A DNA stretch of 64,000 bases from Burkholderia anthina (GCF_001547525.1 NZ_LNJP01000004.1:124001-188000); one strand, 5' to 3'. Counted from the first letter of the stretch, positions 42,489-53,921 are shown. Translations and numbers: made by a program. The notes: a model not told the origin generated them from the sequence alone.

Positions 42489-44042
42489 TCAGGCCGGCAA
42501 CGCGAACCGCGTCACTGCGTCGCGCAGCGCCTCGGCCTGATCGCGCAGCGAATGCGCGGCCGCCGCGGCCTGCTCGACGAGCGCTGCGTTCTGCTGCGTG
42601 ACCTGATCCATCTCGCCCACCGCGCGGTTGACCTGCTCGATCCCGGCGCTCTGCTCGCGCGATGCGTGGCTGATTTCGTCGAGGATCTCGTTCACGCGCC
42701 GCACCGATTGCACGATCTCGGCCATCGTCTCGCCCGCGTGCGTGACGAGCGTCGCGCCGTGCTGCACCGTCTCGTTCGACGACACGATCAGCGACTTGAT
42801 TTCCTTGGCCGCCGTCGCCGAGCGTTGCGCGAGCGAGCGCACTTCGGCCGCGACCACCGCGAAGCCGCGGCCCTGCTCGCCCGCCCGCGCCGCTTCGACG
42901 GCCGCGTTCAGCGCGAGGATGTTCGTCTGGAACGCGATCCCGTCGATCACGCCGATGATGTCGCCGATCTTGTGCGAGCGGTCGGTGATCTCGTTCATCG
43001 TGCGCACGACGTCGTCGACCACCGCGCTGCCGCGCGTCGCGACCTGCGCGGCCTGGCCGGCAAGCGACGCGGCCTGCGCGGCGCTGTCCGCGTTCTGCTT
43101 CACGTTCGCGGTCATCTGATCCATGCTCGACGCGGTCTGCACGAGCGCGGCCGCCTGTTCCTCGGTGCGCTGCGACAGGTCCGTATTGCCGGAGGCGATC
43201 TCGCTCGCGCCGACGTTGATGTTCTCGGTGCCGGCGCGGACCCGCGACACCATGTCGATCAGCCCGCCCTGCATCGTGTGCAGCGCATGCAGCAGGCTGC
43301 CGCGATCGTCCTGCTTCACGGCCACGCGCGCGGTCAGGTCGCCCTGCGCGATGCGTTGCGCGGCGTCGAGCGCCACTTCGAGCTCGCCGCCGAGGTTCGC
43401 GCGCACGCTTTTCAGCACCAGCACCATCACGGCGGTCGCGATCGCGCCGAGCACGGCCGTCATCGCGAACCAGCGGCCGACGCTTGCGAGCACGGCCGAG
43501 CGCACGTCGTCCATATACATGCCGGTCACCAGATACCAGTCCCACGGCGCGAAGCGCTGCACGGCGCTGGTCTTCTCCTGCGGCTTGTCCGCGCCCGGCT
43601 TCGGCCACAGATATTCGACGAAGCCCTTGCCGCCGTCCGCGTTGCCGGCCTTCACGATCTCGACGAACAGGTGCTGGCCGTTCGGATCGGTGAAATTCGA
43701 CACGTCCTTGCCGTTGAGCTCGGCCTTGATCGGATGCATCACGATCACCGGCTTCGAATCGTTGACCGAGATATAGCCGTCGGCGCCGTGGCGCATCGCG
43801 GCGATCGCCTCGAGCGCCTTCTGCTTCGCATCGGCTTCCGGCAGCGCGTTCTGCTGCGACAGCTTGTAGTAGTGATCGGTCACGCTCGCGGCCTGCGCGA
43901 CCAGCGATGCAAGCTGGTCGCGGCGGTCCGCGATCATCGACGCGCGGGTCTGCCATGCGCCGAGCCCGGCGATCACGAGCAGGCCGAGCCACAGGATGAC
44001 GATCATCGACGCGAGTTTTTGATTCAGGGAAAGATTGCGCAT
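42489..44042 (-). CDS. Methyl-accepting chemotaxis protein with a periplasmic Cache domain
   Basis: 517 residues. Membrane helix at about 11-30, a periplasmic single Cache (sCache_2) domain at about 35-185 with [20 protein letters not shown] and [15 protein letters not shown], a second membrane helix at about 190-212, HAMP near 213-265 ([20 protein letters not shown]), then the signalling domain. The hairpin tip is intact: [20 protein letters not shown] with [20 protein letters not shown]. The ligand is probably a small organic acid by family, not shown here. No cheR/cheB-binding pentapeptide at the end. Confidence 0.95.
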   Translation of the reverse strand: MRNLSLNQKLASMIVILWLGLLVIAGLGAWQTRASMIADRRDQLASLVAQAASVTDHYYKLSQQNALPEADAKQKALEAIAAMRHGADGYISVNDSKPVIVMHPIKAELNGKDVSNFTDPNGQHLFVEIVKAGNADGGKGFVEYLWPKPGADKPQEKTSAVQRFAPWDWYLVTGMYMDDVRSAVLASVGRWFAMTAVLGAIATAVMVLVLKSVRANLGGELEVALDAAQRIAQGDLTARVAVKQDDRGSLLHALHTMQGGLIDMVSRVRAGTENINVGASEIASGNTDLSQRTEEQAAALVQTASSMDQMTANVKQNADSAAQAASLAGQAAQVATRGSAVVDDVVRTMNEITDRSHKIGDIIGVIDGIAFQTNILALNAAVEAARAGEQGRGFAVVAAEVRSLAQRSATAAKEIKSLIVSSNETVQHGATLVTHAGETMAEIVQSVRRVNEILDEISHASREQSAGIEQVNRAVGEMDQVTQQNAALVEQAAAAAHSLRDQAEALRDAVTRFALPA

Positions 44043-44290
44043 GGTGTGAGGTTGGTCAGTCGAGAAAGCTTGCCGGAACGGCGTGACGGGATAAGTCTCT
44101 TGACGGCGCGCCATGCGTGTCGCCGTAGACGGGAAATCCCTTAGAAGCGGTCATTTCCCGATGTCCGCGACGCGGGCGCGGGCATCTATGCATATGCATA
44201 ACAGCGGCCGCTATACTGTCGGGCAGACGGTCTGCGTCGCGCACGCACTGGCAGCGCGCGGACACCGAACGAAACCGAAAGGAGGCAACG

Positions 44291-45238
44291 ATGCGGATTC
44301 TGGTGGTAGGGGCCGGCGCGGTCGGCGGATACTTCGGCGGCCGGCTGGCCGCGGCGGGGCGCGACGTGACGTTCCTGGTGCGCGAGGGCCGCGCCGCCGC
44401 GCTCGCGCGCGACGGGCTGCTGATCCGCAGCCCGCGCGGCGACCTGACGCTCGCGAACGTGCAGACCGTGCGCGCGGGCGACGCGGGCGCCGGCGTCGCG
44501 CCGTTCGATCTCGTGCTGCTGAGCTGCAAGGCGTACAGCCTCGACGACGCGATTGCGTCGTTCGCACCGTTCGTCGGGCCGCGGACGCTGATCCTGCCGA
44601 TGCTCAACGGGATGCGCCATCTCGACGTGCTGCGCGAGCGCTTCGGCGCCGCGCAGGTGCTCGGCGGCCTGTGCGTGATCGCGGCGACGCTCGATCGCGA
44701 GCAGCGCATCGTGCATCTGAACGACACGCACGGCGTGTCGTTCGGCGAGCTGGCCGGCGGCGAATCGCCGCGCGTGCGCGCGGTGGCCGACGTGCTCGGC
44801 GGCGCGGGCTTCGACGCGACGCTCAGCGACGACATCGCCGCGCGGATGTGGGACAAGTGGGTGTTTCTGGCAACGCTCGCCGCGAGCACGTCGCTGTTTC
44901 GCGGGTCGATCGGCGACATTCTCGCCGCGCCGGACGGCCGCCGCCTGCTCGAGACGATGCTCGCCGAATGCAGCGCGATCGCCGAATACAACGGCCATCG
45001 GCCCGACCCCGCGGCCAGCGAGCGGATGCAGCGGATGGTGCTGACGCCGTCGCCGCTGACCGCGTCGATGCTGCGCGACGTCGAGAACCATGCGCGCGTC
45101 GAGGCCGATCACGTGATCGGCGACCTGCTCGCGCGGCGCGACCCGCAGGCGGCCGATACGCTGTCGCTGCTGCGGATCGCGTACAACCACCTGAAGGCGT
45201 ACGAGGCGCGCACGGCGCGCGAGCACGCGGCGGCGTAA
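44291..45238 (+). CDS. 2-dehydropantoate 2-reductase family protein
   Basis: 315 residues. It begins with the Rossmann nucleotide site ILVVGAGAVGGYFGGRLAAA, then DLVLLSCKAYSLDDA and a C-terminal ApbA/PanE helical domain with the conserved Lys in ARMWDKWVFLATLAASTSL and Glu near ARVEADHVIGDLLAR. AAAGGAGG precedes the ATG. PanE reduces ketopantoate with NADPH for pantothenate and CoA synthesis, but Burkholderia carries several paralogues, so this copy may act on another 2-keto acid. Confidence 0.9.
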   Translation: MRILVVGAGAVGGYFGGRLAAAGRDVTFLVREGRAAALARDGLLIRSPRGDLTLANVQTVRAGDAGAGVAPFDLVLLSCKAYSLDDAIASFAPFVGPRTLILPMLNGMRHLDVLRERFGAAQVLGGLCVIAATLDREQRIVHLNDTHGVSFGELAGGESPRVRAVADVLGGAGFDATLSDDIAARMWDKWVFLATLAASTSLFRGSIGDILAAPDGRRLLETMLAECSAIAEYNGHRPDPAASERMQRMVLTPSPLTASMLRDVENHARVEADHVIGDLLARRDPQAADTLSLLRIAYNHLKAYEARTAREHAAA

Positions 45239-45489
45239 GCCGGCGCGTGCGACCGGCGCGGACGGCCGCCGCACCGTTGCGCGCTGCAACAAATTTGCCT
45301 TCTGGCGCCATTTCCGCCCGCAGGCGGCAAAAAAGTATCGAAAATCAGGCGTAAAGTTGGTGGAGCCGCGCGCGCGATCGACCTACATTGCTTCCCATGC
45401 GACCGGTCGCGGCGCCGCGCGAGACACGCGGCGCACGCGCGCACAGCCGAACAGGCCGGCCAGCGAACCAAGGGAATGGAGACGCCAAC

Positions 45490-46449
45490 ATGATGCACCC
45501 CGATCTCGAAGTGGTCGACGTGCGACGCGACGAGTCGTTCAAGGTCTGGTCGCACGGCTATCCGTATCGCACGATCCGCTGGCATTTCCATCCCGAATTC
45601 GAGCTGCACCTGATCGTCGCGACGCACGGCAAGTATTTCGTCGGCGATCACATCGGCTCGTTCGGCCCCGGCCATCTCGTGCTGCTCGGGCCGAACCTGC
45701 CGCACAACTGGGTCAGCGACATGGCCGCAGGCGAAACCGTCGAGCGCCGCAATCTCGTGATCCAGTTCGATCCGTCGTTCGTGCGGCGCTGCATGGACGC
45801 ATTCCCCGAATGCCGCGACGCGCAGACGCTGCTCGACGATGCACGGCGCGGGGTCGGCTTCGACGCCGCGACGAGCGCCGCGATCGCGCCGTTGTTCGAC
45901 GAGCTGCTGACCGCGCGCGGGATGCGCCGCATCGCGCTGTTCATGACGATTCTCGAACGGCTGTGCGGCGCGGCCGAACGCACGCTGCTCGCGAGCCCCG
46001 CCTACGATCAGGCCGACGTCACGCCGACGCGGCTCAGCCACGCGCTGTCGTATATCGGCAAGAACCTCGCGTCCGAGCTGCGCGAATCCGATCTCGCGCA
46101 ACTGACCGGGCAGAGCGTCAGCGCGTTCTCGCGCGCGTTCCATCGCCATACGGGCATGCCGTTCGTCCAGTACGTGAATCGTCTGCGGATCGAATCCGCG
46201 TGCCAGATGCTGCTCGCCGACGACGCGAGCATCACCGACATCTGCTTTCAGGCCGGCTTCAACAACGTGTCGAACTTCAACCGCCAGTTCCGCGCGGTGA
46301 AGGGGATGGCGCCGTCCGAATTCCGCGCGCTGCAGCGCCTGAACGCACGCAGCCGCGAGCTGGCGCTGCATGCGGCGCCCACCGGTAACCCGCTGCCGCC
46401 GCGCGTGCTGACGCCCGGCGCGCCCGAACTCGTGCCGCAGCCCGGATGA
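45490..46449 (+). CDS. AraC-family regulator of the polyol/sugar operon
   Basis: 319 residues. The N-terminal cupin-like domain opens with [20 protein letters not shown] and [19 protein letters not shown], typical of sugar-sensing AraC proteins. The C-terminal double helix-turn-helix is intact ([20 protein letters not shown] and [20 protein letters not shown]). GGAG precedes the paired ATGATG start. It lies 120 bases before the ABC importer genes on the same strand, so it is their likely activator. Confidence 0.92.
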   Translation: MMHPDLEVVDVRRDESFKVWSHGYPYRTIRWHFHPEFELHLIVATHGKYFVGDHIGSFGPGHLVLLGPNLPHNWVSDMAAGETVERRNLVIQFDPSFVRRCMDAFPECRDAQTLLDDARRGVGFDAATSAAIAPLFDELLTARGMRRIALFMTILERLCGAAERTLLASPAYDQADVTPTRLSHALSYIGKNLASELRESDLAQLTGQSVSAFSRAFHRHTGMPFVQYVNRLRIESACQMLLADDASITDICFQAGFNNVSNFNRQFRAVKGMAPSEFRALQRLNARSRELALHAAPTGNPLPPRVLTPGAPELVPQPG

Positions 46450-46569
46450 TCGCCGGGCCGTTGCCCGCCCGAGTTTTCCCAACCGTTTTACCCAGCCGAA
46501 TCGCGTCGCTTGCGCCGCGAGGGGCGCATTCACCCACGAAAAAGCCGCACACAATCTGGAGACACCGTC

Positions 46570-47514
46570 ATGACGAACGCATCGCCCGCTTCTTCTTCCC
46601 GCCGCGCCGCCCGCCTGGCGGCCGTTGCCGCGCTCGCCGTCGCGGCCCTGTTGCCCGCCGCCGCCGCGCACGCCGCGCCGCTGCGGATCGGCATGACGTT
46701 CCAGGAACTGAACAACCCGTATTTCGTGACGATGCAAAAGGCGCTGAACGACGCGGCCGCGTCGATCGGCGCGCAGGTCGTCGTCACCGACGCGCATCAC
46801 GACGTCAGCAAGCAGGTGAGCGACGTCGAGGACATGCTGCAGAAGAAGATCGACATCCTGCTCGTGAACCCGACCGATTCGACCGGCATCCAGTCGGCGA
46901 TCACGCAGGCGAAGAAGGCCGGCGCGGTGGTCGTGGCCGTCGATGCGAACGCGAACGGGCCGGTCGATTCGTTCGTCGGCTCGAAGAATTACGACGCGGG
47001 AGTGATGTCGTGCGAATACCTCGCGAAGGCGATCGGCGGCAGCGGCGAGGTCGCGATCCTCGACGGTATTCCGGTCGTGCCGATTCTCGAACGCGTGCGC
47101 GGCTGCAAGGCCGGGCTCGCGAAATTCCCGAACGTGAAGCTCGTCGATACGCAGAACGGCAAGCAGGAGCGCGCCGCCGCGCTGTCGGTGACCGAGAACA
47201 TGATCTCCGCGCACCCGAACCTGAAGGGCATCTTCAGCGTGAACGACGGCGGCTCGATGGGCGCGCTCGCCGCGATCGAGGGTTCCGGCAAGGACATCAA
47301 GCTGACGAGCGTCGACGGCGCGCCCGAGGCGATCGCCGCGATCCAGAAGCCGAACTCGAAGTTCATCGAGACGACCGCGCAGTTCCCGGCCGACCAGGTG
47401 CGCATCGCACTCGGCATCGCGATCGCGCGCAAGTGGGGCGCGACGGTGCCCAAGGCGATTCCGGTCGACGTGAAGGTCGTCGATCGCGGCAACGCGAAAG
47501 GTTTCAGCTGGTGA
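46570..47514 (+). CDS. Periplasmic sugar/polyol-binding protein of an ABC importer
   Basis: 314 residues, RbsB-like. Signal peptide ends near AHAA (about residue 36). Family blocks are visible: [36 protein letters not shown], an [20 protein letters not shown] segment and [20 protein letters not shown] near the hinge. Partners are the ATPase and permease immediately downstream. The ligand is probably a pentose or polyol given the dehydrogenase and kinase genes in the same operon. Confidence 0.95.
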   Translation: MTNASPASSSRRAARLAAVAALAVAALLPAAAAHAAPLRIGMTFQELNNPYFVTMQKALNDAAASIGAQVVVTDAHHDVSKQVSDVEDMLQKKIDILLVNPTDSTGIQSAITQAKKAGAVVVAVDANANGPVDSFVGSKNYDAGVMSCEYLAKAIGGSGEVAILDGIPVVPILERVRGCKAGLAKFPNVKLVDTQNGKQERAAALSVTENMISAHPNLKGIFSVNDGGSMGALAAIEGSGKDIKLTSVDGAPEAIAAIQKPNSKFIETTAQFPADQVRIALGIAIARKWGATVPKAIPVDVKVVDRGNAKGFSW

Positions 47515-47576
47515 ACGACGTGCGACGCGACGCGAAGGGCGGCGGCGCGGCCGACGCCCTTCGCACGGAGAAGCCG

Positions 47577-49097
47577 ATGGATACGATACTCAGGCTCAGC
47601 CACATCACGAAAAGCTTTCCCGGCGTGAAGGCGCTGTCCGACATTCATCTGGAGATCGCGCGCGGCGAGATTCATGCACTGCTCGGCGAGAACGGCGCGG
47701 GCAAGTCGACGCTGATGAAGATCCTGTGCGGCATCCACCAGCCGGATGCGGGCACGATCGAGATCGACGGCAGCGCACGCCATTTCGCCGACTATCACGA
47801 CGCGGTCGCGGCCGGCGTCGGCATCGTGTTCCAGGAATTCAGCCTGATTCCGCACCTCGATGCCGTCGACAACCTGTTCCTCGGCCGCGAGCTGCGCAAC
47901 CGCTGGGGCGCGCGCGACCGCAAGCGGATGCGCGCCGCGGCGGCCGCCATCTTCGCGCGCCTGGGCGTGGCGATCGATCTCGATGCGCCGATCCGCGCGC
48001 TGTCGGTCGCGCAACAGCAATTCGTCGAGATCGGCAAGGCGCTGTCGCTCGACGCACGCATCCTGATCCTGGACGAGCCGACCGCCACGCTCACGCCGGC
48101 CGAGGCCGAGCACCTGTTCGCGATCATGCGCGAGCTGAAGCGGCAGGGCGTCGCGATGATCTTCATCTCGCATCATCTCGACGAGATCTTCGCGGTGTGC
48201 GACCGCATCACGGTGCTGCGCGACGGCCAGTACGTTGCGACGACCGAGGTCGCGCGCACCGACGTCGAGCAACTGGTGCGCATGATGGTCGGCCGCCGGA
48301 TCGAAAGCAGCTTTCCGCCGAAGCCGGCGCGGCCGGCCGACGCGCCGGCCGTGCTCGAGGTCGATGCGCTGCAGATCGAACGCGACGGCCCGGTGAACCG
48401 CTTTGCGCTGCATGAAGGCGAGATCCTCGGTTTCGCGGGGCTGGTCGGCTCGGGGCGTACCGAGACCGCGCTCGCGGTGATCGGCGCGACGCGCGCGCAT
48501 CGCAAGGCGCTGCGCGTGCGCGGCGCGGCGGCGAAGCTCGCCGATCCGGCCGACGCGCTGCGCGCGGGCATCGGCATCCTGCCGGAAAGCCGCAAGACGG
48601 AAGGGCTCGTCACGTCGTTCTCGATTCGCGACAACATCTCGCTGAACAACCTCGGCAAGTACCGGTCGATGCGCTGGCTGATCGACCGGCGAAGCGAGGC
48701 GCGCACCACGCATGACGTGATGCGGCGCGTCGGTGTAAAGGCGCCGTCGATCCACACCGAGGTCGCGACGCTGTCCGGCGGCAACCAGCAGAAGGTCGTG
48801 ATCGCGCGCTGGCTGAACCATCACACGTCGGTGCTGATCTTCGACGAGCCGACGCGCGGCATCGACGTCGGCGCGAAAGCCGAAATCTACGGGCTGATGC
48901 GCGAACTTACCGCGCGCGGCTACGCCATCATCATGATCTCGTCCGAATTGCCGGAAATCGTCGGCATGTGCGATCGCGTCGCCGTGTTCCGGCAAGGCCG
49001 CATCGAGGCGACGCTCTCCGGCGACGAGATCGATCCCGACACGGTCATGACCTATGCCACGGCCGGCACGCGAGGAGCGACCCATGAACCTGCCTGA
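47577..49097 (+). CDS. Double-domain sugar ABC transporter ATPase
   Basis: 506 residues, RbsA/MglA type with two ATPase halves. First half: Walker [10 protein letters not shown] near 40, signature [15 protein letters not shown], Walker [13 protein letters not shown]. Second half: degenerate Walker [14 protein letters not shown], as usual in this class, signature [16 protein letters not shown] and Walker [19 protein letters not shown] precedes the chosen ATG; a GTG overlapping the binding-protein stop is a possible earlier start. It overlaps the permease by 14 bases. Confidence 0.96.
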   Translation: MDTILRLSHITKSFPGVKALSDIHLEIARGEIHALLGENGAGKSTLMKILCGIHQPDAGTIEIDGSARHFADYHDAVAAGVGIVFQEFSLIPHLDAVDNLFLGRELRNRWGARDRKRMRAAAAAIFARLGVAIDLDAPIRALSVAQQQFVEIGKALSLDARILILDEPTATLTPAEAEHLFAIMRELKRQGVAMIFISHHLDEIFAVCDRITVLRDGQYVATTEVARTDVEQLVRMMVGRRIESSFPPKPARPADAPAVLEVDALQIERDGPVNRFALHEGEILGFAGLVGSGRTETALAVIGATRAHRKALRVRGAAAKLADPADALRAGIGILPESRKTEGLVTSFSIRDNISLNNLGKYRSMRWLIDRRSEARTTHDVMRRVGVKAPSIHTEVATLSGGNQQKVVIARWLNHHTSVLIFDEPTRGIDVGAKAEIYGLMRELTARGYAIIMISSELPEIVGMCDRVAVFRQGRIEATLSGDEIDPDTVMTYATAGTRGATHEPA

Positions 49098-50091
49098 TTC
49101 TTCTTCCACGCCATCCACGACGCTCGCGGCCACGGCCGGCGACGCGCCGCCGCCCCGCGCGATGTGGGCGCAACTGCGCCGCTCGACGCTGTTCTATCCG
49201 CTCGTCGGCCTCGTCGTGGTCTGCATCGCGATGATGATCGCGAGCCCGAGCTTCCTGTCCGCCGCGAACCTCGAGAACGTGCTGCGCCAGGTGTCGATCA
49301 ACGCGATCATCGCGGTCGGCATGACCTGCGTGATCCTGACGGGCGGGATCGACCTGTCCGTCGGCTCGGTGATGGCGCTGTCGGGCACGCTCGCGGCAGG
49401 GCTGATGGTCGCGGGCGTCAACGCGGTCGCCGCGCTGGCGATCGGCATCGCGGTCGGCCTCGGCTTCGGTGTCCTGAACGGGGTGTTCGTCGCGTTCGCG
49501 GGGATGCCGCCGATCATCGTCACGCTCGCGACGATGGGCATCGCGCGCGGCCTCGCGCTGATCTACACGGGCGGCTATCCGATCGACGGGCTGCCCGACT
49601 GGGTCGCGTTCTTCGGCAGCGGCAAGGTGCTCGGCATCCAGGCGCCGGTGCTGATCATGCTGGTGGTCTATGCGATCGCGTGGCTGCTGCTCGACCGGAT
49701 GCCGTTCGGCCGCTACGTGTATGCGATCGGCGGCAACGAGCAGGCGACGCGGCTCACCGGCGTGCGCGTCGCGCGCGTGAAGCTGATCGTCTACACGCTG
49801 GCCGGGCTCACGTCCGCGCTTGCCGCGATCGTGCTGACCGGGCGCCTGATGAGCGGGCAGCCGAACGCGGGCGTGGGCTTCGAGCTCGACGCGATCGCGG
49901 CCGTCGTGATGGGCGGCACGTCGATCTCCGGCGGGCGCGGCGCGATTCTCGGCACGCTGGTGGGCGCACTGTTGCTCGGCGTGCTCAACAACGGGCTCAA
50001 CATGATCGGCGTGAACCCGTATGTGCAGAACGTGATCAAGGGCGGAATCATCCTGCTCGCGATCTACATCAGCCGCGAGCGATCGCGGTAA
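49084..50091 (+). CDS. Sugar/polyol ABC transporter permease
   Basis: 335 residues, RbsC type, eight to ten membrane helices beginning at about 40 after a cytoplasmic Pro/Ala-rich leader. Family landmarks: [20 protein letters not shown] with [31 protein letters not shown], and the ATPase-contact loop [40 protein letters not shown] and a [17 protein letters not shown] end are typical. Functions with the binding protein and ATPase upstream. Confidence 0.96.
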   Translation: MNLPDSSSTPSTTLAATAGDAPPPRAMWAQLRRSTLFYPLVGLVVVCIAMMIASPSFLSAANLENVLRQVSINAIIAVGMTCVILTGGIDLSVGSVMALSGTLAAGLMVAGVNAVAALAIGIAVGLGFGVLNGVFVAFAGMPPIIVTLATMGIARGLALIYTGGYPIDGLPDWVAFFGSGKVLGIQAPVLIMLVVYAIAWLLLDRMPFGRYVYAIGGNEQATRLTGVRVARVKLIVYTLAGLTSALAAIVLTGRLMSGQPNAGVGFELDAIAAVVMGGTSISGGRGAILGTLVGALLLGVLNNGLNMIGVNPYVQNVIKGGIILLAIYISRERSR

Positions 50092-50137
50092 CGACGGAAA
50101 TATCGGTTATCCGAATCATTCAGAAAAGAGACAACTC

Positions 50138-51226
50138 ATGACGACACCCGAAGCCCAACCGCGCATGACCGCGGTCGTCTGCCACGGCCCCGAGGACTAT
50201 CGCGTCGAACAGGTCGCGATGCCGCGCCCCGGCACGAACGAGCTCGTGATCCGCATCGCCGCGTGCGGCATCTGCGCGAGCGACTGCAAGTGCTACACCG
50301 GCGCCAAGATGTTCTGGGGCGGCCCGAGCCCGTGGGTGAAGGCGCCGGTGATTCCCGGCCACGAATTCTTCGGCTATGTCGAAGCGCTCGGCGACGGCGC
50401 GGCCGAGCATTTCGGCGTCGCGCTGGGCGAGCGCGTGATCGCCGAGCAGATCGTGCCGTGCGGCAAGTGCCGCTATTGCAGATCGGGCCAGTACTGGATG
50501 TGCGAGGTGCACAACATTTTCGGCTTCCAGCGCGAGGTCGCCGACGGCGGCATGGCCGAGTACATGCGCATTCCGCCGACCGCGATCGTCCACAAGATCC
50601 CGCTCGGCATATCGCTCGAGGATGCCGCGATCATCGAGCCGCTGTCGTGCGCGATCCACACGGTGAACCGCGGCGACGTCCAGCTCGACGACGTCGTCGT
50701 GATCGCGGGCGCGGGCCCGCTCGGGCTGATGATGACGCAGGTCGCGCACCTGAAGACCCCGAAGAAACTCGTCGTGATCGACCTGATCGACGAACGGCTC
50801 GAACTCGCGCGGCAGTACGGCGCCGACGTGACGATCAACCCGAAGCGCGACGACGCGCGCGAGATCGTCCGTGCGCTCACCGACGGCTATGGCTGCGACG
50901 TGTACATCGAGACGACCGGTGCGCCGGTCGGCGTGAACCAGGGGCTCGACCTGATCCGCAAGCTCGGCCGCTTCGTCGAATTCAGCGTGTTCGGCGAGGA
51001 CGCGACCGTCGACTGGTCGATCATCGGCGACCGCAAGGAGCTCGACGTACGCGGCGCGCACCTCGGGCCATACTGCTATCCGGTCGCGATCGACCTGCTC
51101 GCGCGCGGGCTCGTCACGTCGAAGGGCATCGTCACGCACGGTTTCGCGCTCGAGGAATGGGACGACGCGATCCGCGTCGCGAAATCGCCCGAATCGATCA
51201 AGGTGCTGCTGAAGCCGGCCCGCTGA
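50138..51226 (+). CDS. Zinc-dependent polyol dehydrogenase
   Basis: 362 residues, medium-chain dehydrogenase. Catalytic zinc ligands Cys43/Cys46 region in AACGICASDCK and His75-Glu76 in IPGHEFFGYVE; structural zinc Cys quartet in VPCGKCRYCRSGQYWMC. Rossmann site VVIAGAGPLGLMMTQVAHLK, with an acidic residue after the next strand (VVIDLIDERLEL) suggesting NAD. Close in overall pattern to erythritol/threitol and sorbitol dehydrogenases. In this operon it should oxidise the imported polyol before phosphorylation. Exact substrate inferred only. Confidence 0.92.
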   Translation: MTTPEAQPRMTAVVCHGPEDYRVEQVAMPRPGTNELVIRIAACGICASDCKCYTGAKMFWGGPSPWVKAPVIPGHEFFGYVEALGDGAAEHFGVALGERVIAEQIVPCGKCRYCRSGQYWMCEVHNIFGFQREVADGGMAEYMRIPPTAIVHKIPLGISLEDAAIIEPLSCAIHTVNRGDVQLDDVVVIAGAGPLGLMMTQVAHLKTPKKLVVIDLIDERLELARQYGADVTINPKRDDAREIVRALTDGYGCDVYIETTGAPVGVNQGLDLIRKLGRFVEFSVFGEDATVDWSIIGDRKELDVRGAHLGPYCYPVAIDLLARGLVTSKGIVTHGFALEEWDDAIRVAKSPESIKVLLKPAR

Positions 51227-51255
51227 CGGCCGGCGTGCGCCTCACCGGAGACATC

Positions 51256-52803
51256 ATGGAATACGTCATAGGCGTCGACATCGGCACGCAGAGCACCAAG
51301 GCGCTGCTCGTCGACCGGCACGGCACGATCGTCGCGCGGCGCTCGGCCGGCTACCAGCCCGATACGCCGCGCCCGTTGTGGGCCGAGCAGTGGCCGAAGG
51401 TATGGTTCGACGCGGTGCTCGACTGCATCGCGGGCTGCGTGAGCGACGCGCGCGCGCAGGGCGTGCCGGCCGATGCGATTCGCGCGGTATGCGTGAGCAG
51501 CCTGTACGGCGGCTCGGGCATCCCGGTCGACATCGATATGCGGCCGCTGCATCCGTGCCTGATCTGGATGGACCGGCGCGCGACCGCGCAAGTCGACTGG
51601 GTCAACGAACACGTGAACGTCGAGCGGCTGCGCGTGATTACCGGCAACGGCGTCGACAGCTACTACGGGTTCACCAAGATGCTGTGGCTGCGCGACCAGC
51701 GGCCGGACGTGTGGGCGAACGTGCGCTATTTCCTGCCGCCGAACGCGTACGTGATCTATCTGCTGACCGGCGAAGTCGCGGTCGACCACAGTTCGGCCGG
51801 CAATATCGGCGGCGTGTACGACGTCGCGCGCCGCGAGTGGTCGGACGACGCGCTCGACATGCTCGGCATTCCGGCGACGATGATGCCCGAGCGGCTGGTC
51901 GATTCGACGGACGTCGTCGGCGGCCTGCTGTCGCAATGGACCGCGCAGCTCGGCCTGCCGGCCGGCACGCCCGTCGTGGCAGGCGGCGTCGATGCGTCGG
52001 TGGCGACCTTCGCGGCCGGTGCTACGCGCACCGGACAGCACGTCGCGATGATCGGCACGAGCATGTGCTGGGGCTACGTGAACCGGCACGTCGATGCGCG
52101 CCACGGCCTCGTCAGCATGCCGCACGTGTTCGACGGGCAGCGCGACCTGTACGTGTTCGGCGGCGCGATCACGGCCGGCGCGTCGATCGCATGGTTTCGC
52201 GACCAGTTCTGTCACGCGGAAATCGATGCGGCGCGCCTGCTGCCGCACGGCGATCCGCACATGTTGCTCGAGGAGGCGGCCGAGCGCGTGCCGGCCGGCG
52301 CCGACGGCGTGCTGTTCCTGCCGTACCTGATGGGCGAGCGCAGCCCGGTGTGGGATGCCAAGGCGAGCGGCGCGTTCGTCGGGCTGAGTCTCGCGCATAC
52401 GCGTGCGCATCTTTATCGTGCGGTACTCGAAGGCGTCGCGTTCGCGTTGCGCCACAACATCGAGGTCGGCCGCCGTGGCGCGGCGGCGCTGGACGATCGA
52501 TTGATCGTGGTCGGCGGCGCCGCGCATTCGGCGCTGTGGATGCAGATCATCGCCGACGTGACGGGTTTTCCGGTGTGGACGATCGAGCAGGACGTCGAAG
52601 CCGCAATGGGCGCCGCGCTGCTCGCGGGCGTCGGCGCAGGGCTCGTGTCACGCGACGACGCACAGGGCGGCTGGGTCACGCTCGTCGAGCGCGCACGGCC
52701 CGACGCCGACCGCGCGAAAACGTACGACGCGCGTTTTTCGCTCTACACGGCGCTGTATCCGGCACTCAAGCCGATCATGCACACGCTCGGGACATCATCA
52801 TGA
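51256..52803 (+). CDS. FGGY-family carbohydrate kinase
   Basis: 515 residues. Family motifs: VIGVDIGTQSTKALLVDRHG at the start (phosphate-1), CLIWMDRRATAQVDWVNEH, GVDASVATFAAGATRTGQHV, and the FGGY signature area GERSPVWDAKASGAFVGLSL with the adenosine motif VVGGAAHSALWMQIIADVTG. Xylulokinase-like. GGAG precedes the ATG. It should phosphorylate the ketose produced by the neighbouring dehydrogenases. The stop overlaps the next start (ATGA). Confidence 0.94.
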   Translation: MEYVIGVDIGTQSTKALLVDRHGTIVARRSAGYQPDTPRPLWAEQWPKVWFDAVLDCIAGCVSDARAQGVPADAIRAVCVSSLYGGSGIPVDIDMRPLHPCLIWMDRRATAQVDWVNEHVNVERLRVITGNGVDSYYGFTKMLWLRDQRPDVWANVRYFLPPNAYVIYLLTGEVAVDHSSAGNIGGVYDVARREWSDDALDMLGIPATMMPERLVDSTDVVGGLLSQWTAQLGLPAGTPVVAGGVDASVATFAAGATRTGQHVAMIGTSMCWGYVNRHVDARHGLVSMPHVFDGQRDLYVFGGAITAGASIAWFRDQFCHAEIDAARLLPHGDPHMLLEEAAERVPAGADGVLFLPYLMGERSPVWDAKASGAFVGLSLAHTRAHLYRAVLEGVAFALRHNIEVGRRGAAALDDRLIVVGGAAHSALWMQIIADVTGFPVWTIEQDVEAAMGAALLAGVGAGLVSRDDAQGGWVTLVERARPDADRAKTYDARFSLYTALYPALKPIMHTLGTSS

Positions 52804-53558
52804 ACACACGATTCGATTTCAGTGGGTCGACGGTGCTCGTCACGGGCGCCTCGAGCGGAATCGGCCGTGCGTGCGCGGTCGCGCTGGCGCATGCAGGCGC
52901 GCGCGTCGTCGCGGCGGCGCGCGACATGGCCGCGCTCGACACGCTCGCCGCGGAGATTGCGTGCGATACGTTGCGTATGGATGTCGGCGGCGACGAACAC
53001 GCGATCGATGCCGCACTCGCCGCGTACGATGCGTTCGACGGCCTCGTCAATTGCGCAGGGATCGCGTCGCTCGAGCCTGCGCTCGACGTCGAAGCCGCGC
53101 ATTTCGATCGCGTGATGGCCGTCAATGCGCGCGGTGCGGCGCTCGTCGCGCGGGCCGTGGCGCGAAGGATGATCGAGCGCGACGGACGCGGTGACGCGCA
53201 CGCGCGGGGCAGCATCGTCAACGTGTCGAGCCAGGCGTCGCTCGTCGGGCTGCCCGCGCATCTGAGCTATTGCGCGTCGAAGGCGGCGATGGACGCGATC
53301 ACGCGCGTGCTGTGCATCGAGCTCGGCCCGCACGGCATTCGTGTGAACAGCGTGAATCCCACCGTCACGCTCACGCCGATGGCGCAGGTCGCGTGGAGCG
53401 AACCGGACAAGCGCGAACCGATGCTCGCCGCGATTCCGCTCGGCCGGTTCGCGCAGCCGGACGAAGTCGTCGAGCCGATCCTGTTTTTGCTGAGCGATGC
53501 GGCGTCGATGATCAGCGGTGTGTCGTTGCCGATCGACGGCGGGTATACGGCGCGCTAG
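52800..53558 (+). CDS. Short-chain dehydrogenase, L-xylulose/dicarbonyl reductase-like
   Basis: 252 residues. NAD(P) site VLVTGASSGIGRACAVALAH, NAG-type motif DGLVNCAGIASL, catalytic Ser in IVNVSSQASLVGLP and Tyr/Lys in SYCASKAAMD, and C-terminal GRFAQPDEVVEPILFLLSDA with SGVSLPIDGGY. The VNCAG and overall pattern resemble the L-xylulose reductase branch, which interconverts polyols and ketoses. Last gene of the polyol operon, coupled to the kinase by ATGA. Confidence 0.93.
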   Translation: MNTRFDFSGSTVLVTGASSGIGRACAVALAHAGARVVAAARDMAALDTLAAEIACDTLRMDVGGDEHAIDAALAAYDAFDGLVNCAGIASLEPALDVEAAHFDRVMAVNARGAALVARAVARRMIERDGRGDAHARGSIVNVSSQASLVGLPAHLSYCASKAAMDAITRVLCIELGPHGIRVNSVNPTVTLTPMAQVAWSEPDKREPMLAAIPLGRFAQPDEVVEPILFLLSDAASMISGVSLPIDGGYTAR

Positions 53559-53609
53559 GCCTTCGTCACGGACGTGGCGGGCGGCATTCGTGGAGCGGCC
53601 GGCGCGCGG

Positions 53610-53750
53610 CTAGACGGGATCCTTGCTCGGCGGTCCGTCCGGCTGCTGCGGGTTGTCGTGATGGCCGGGCGGCGACGAGAACGGATCGTCTTCCGGGTCG
53701 CGGTTCGGGTCGGCCGGTGGCTCGGGCGTCGGGGTCGTGTGGTCGCTCAT
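53610..53750 (-). CDS. Small Pro/Asp-rich protein
   Basis: 46 residues, about a third Pro, strongly acidic, disordered (MSDHTTPTPEPPADPNRDPE and so on, ending SKDPV). No signal or fold. It resembles short hypothetical proteins often annotated in Burkholderia, but no clear Shine-Dalgarno site is present. Could also be a chance frame. Confidence 0.45.
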   Translation of the reverse strand: MSDHTTPTPEPPADPNRDPEDDPFSSPPGHHDNPQQPDGPPSKDPV

Positions 53751-53921
53751 GGAGAACTCGTGCGGTGCGTGACGGCGGTGGCGCGGCGGACGCGCCTCGT
53801 CTTGGTTATAGCCAATCGAGGGCGCGTTTGCAGCGGGTTCTTGTGGCAGGCTGCCGATCGTCGGCGAAATCCGCGTATTGACGGTGTTCGTGCGGAATCT
53901 CGCGAGGTCGCGCAATCGAAG

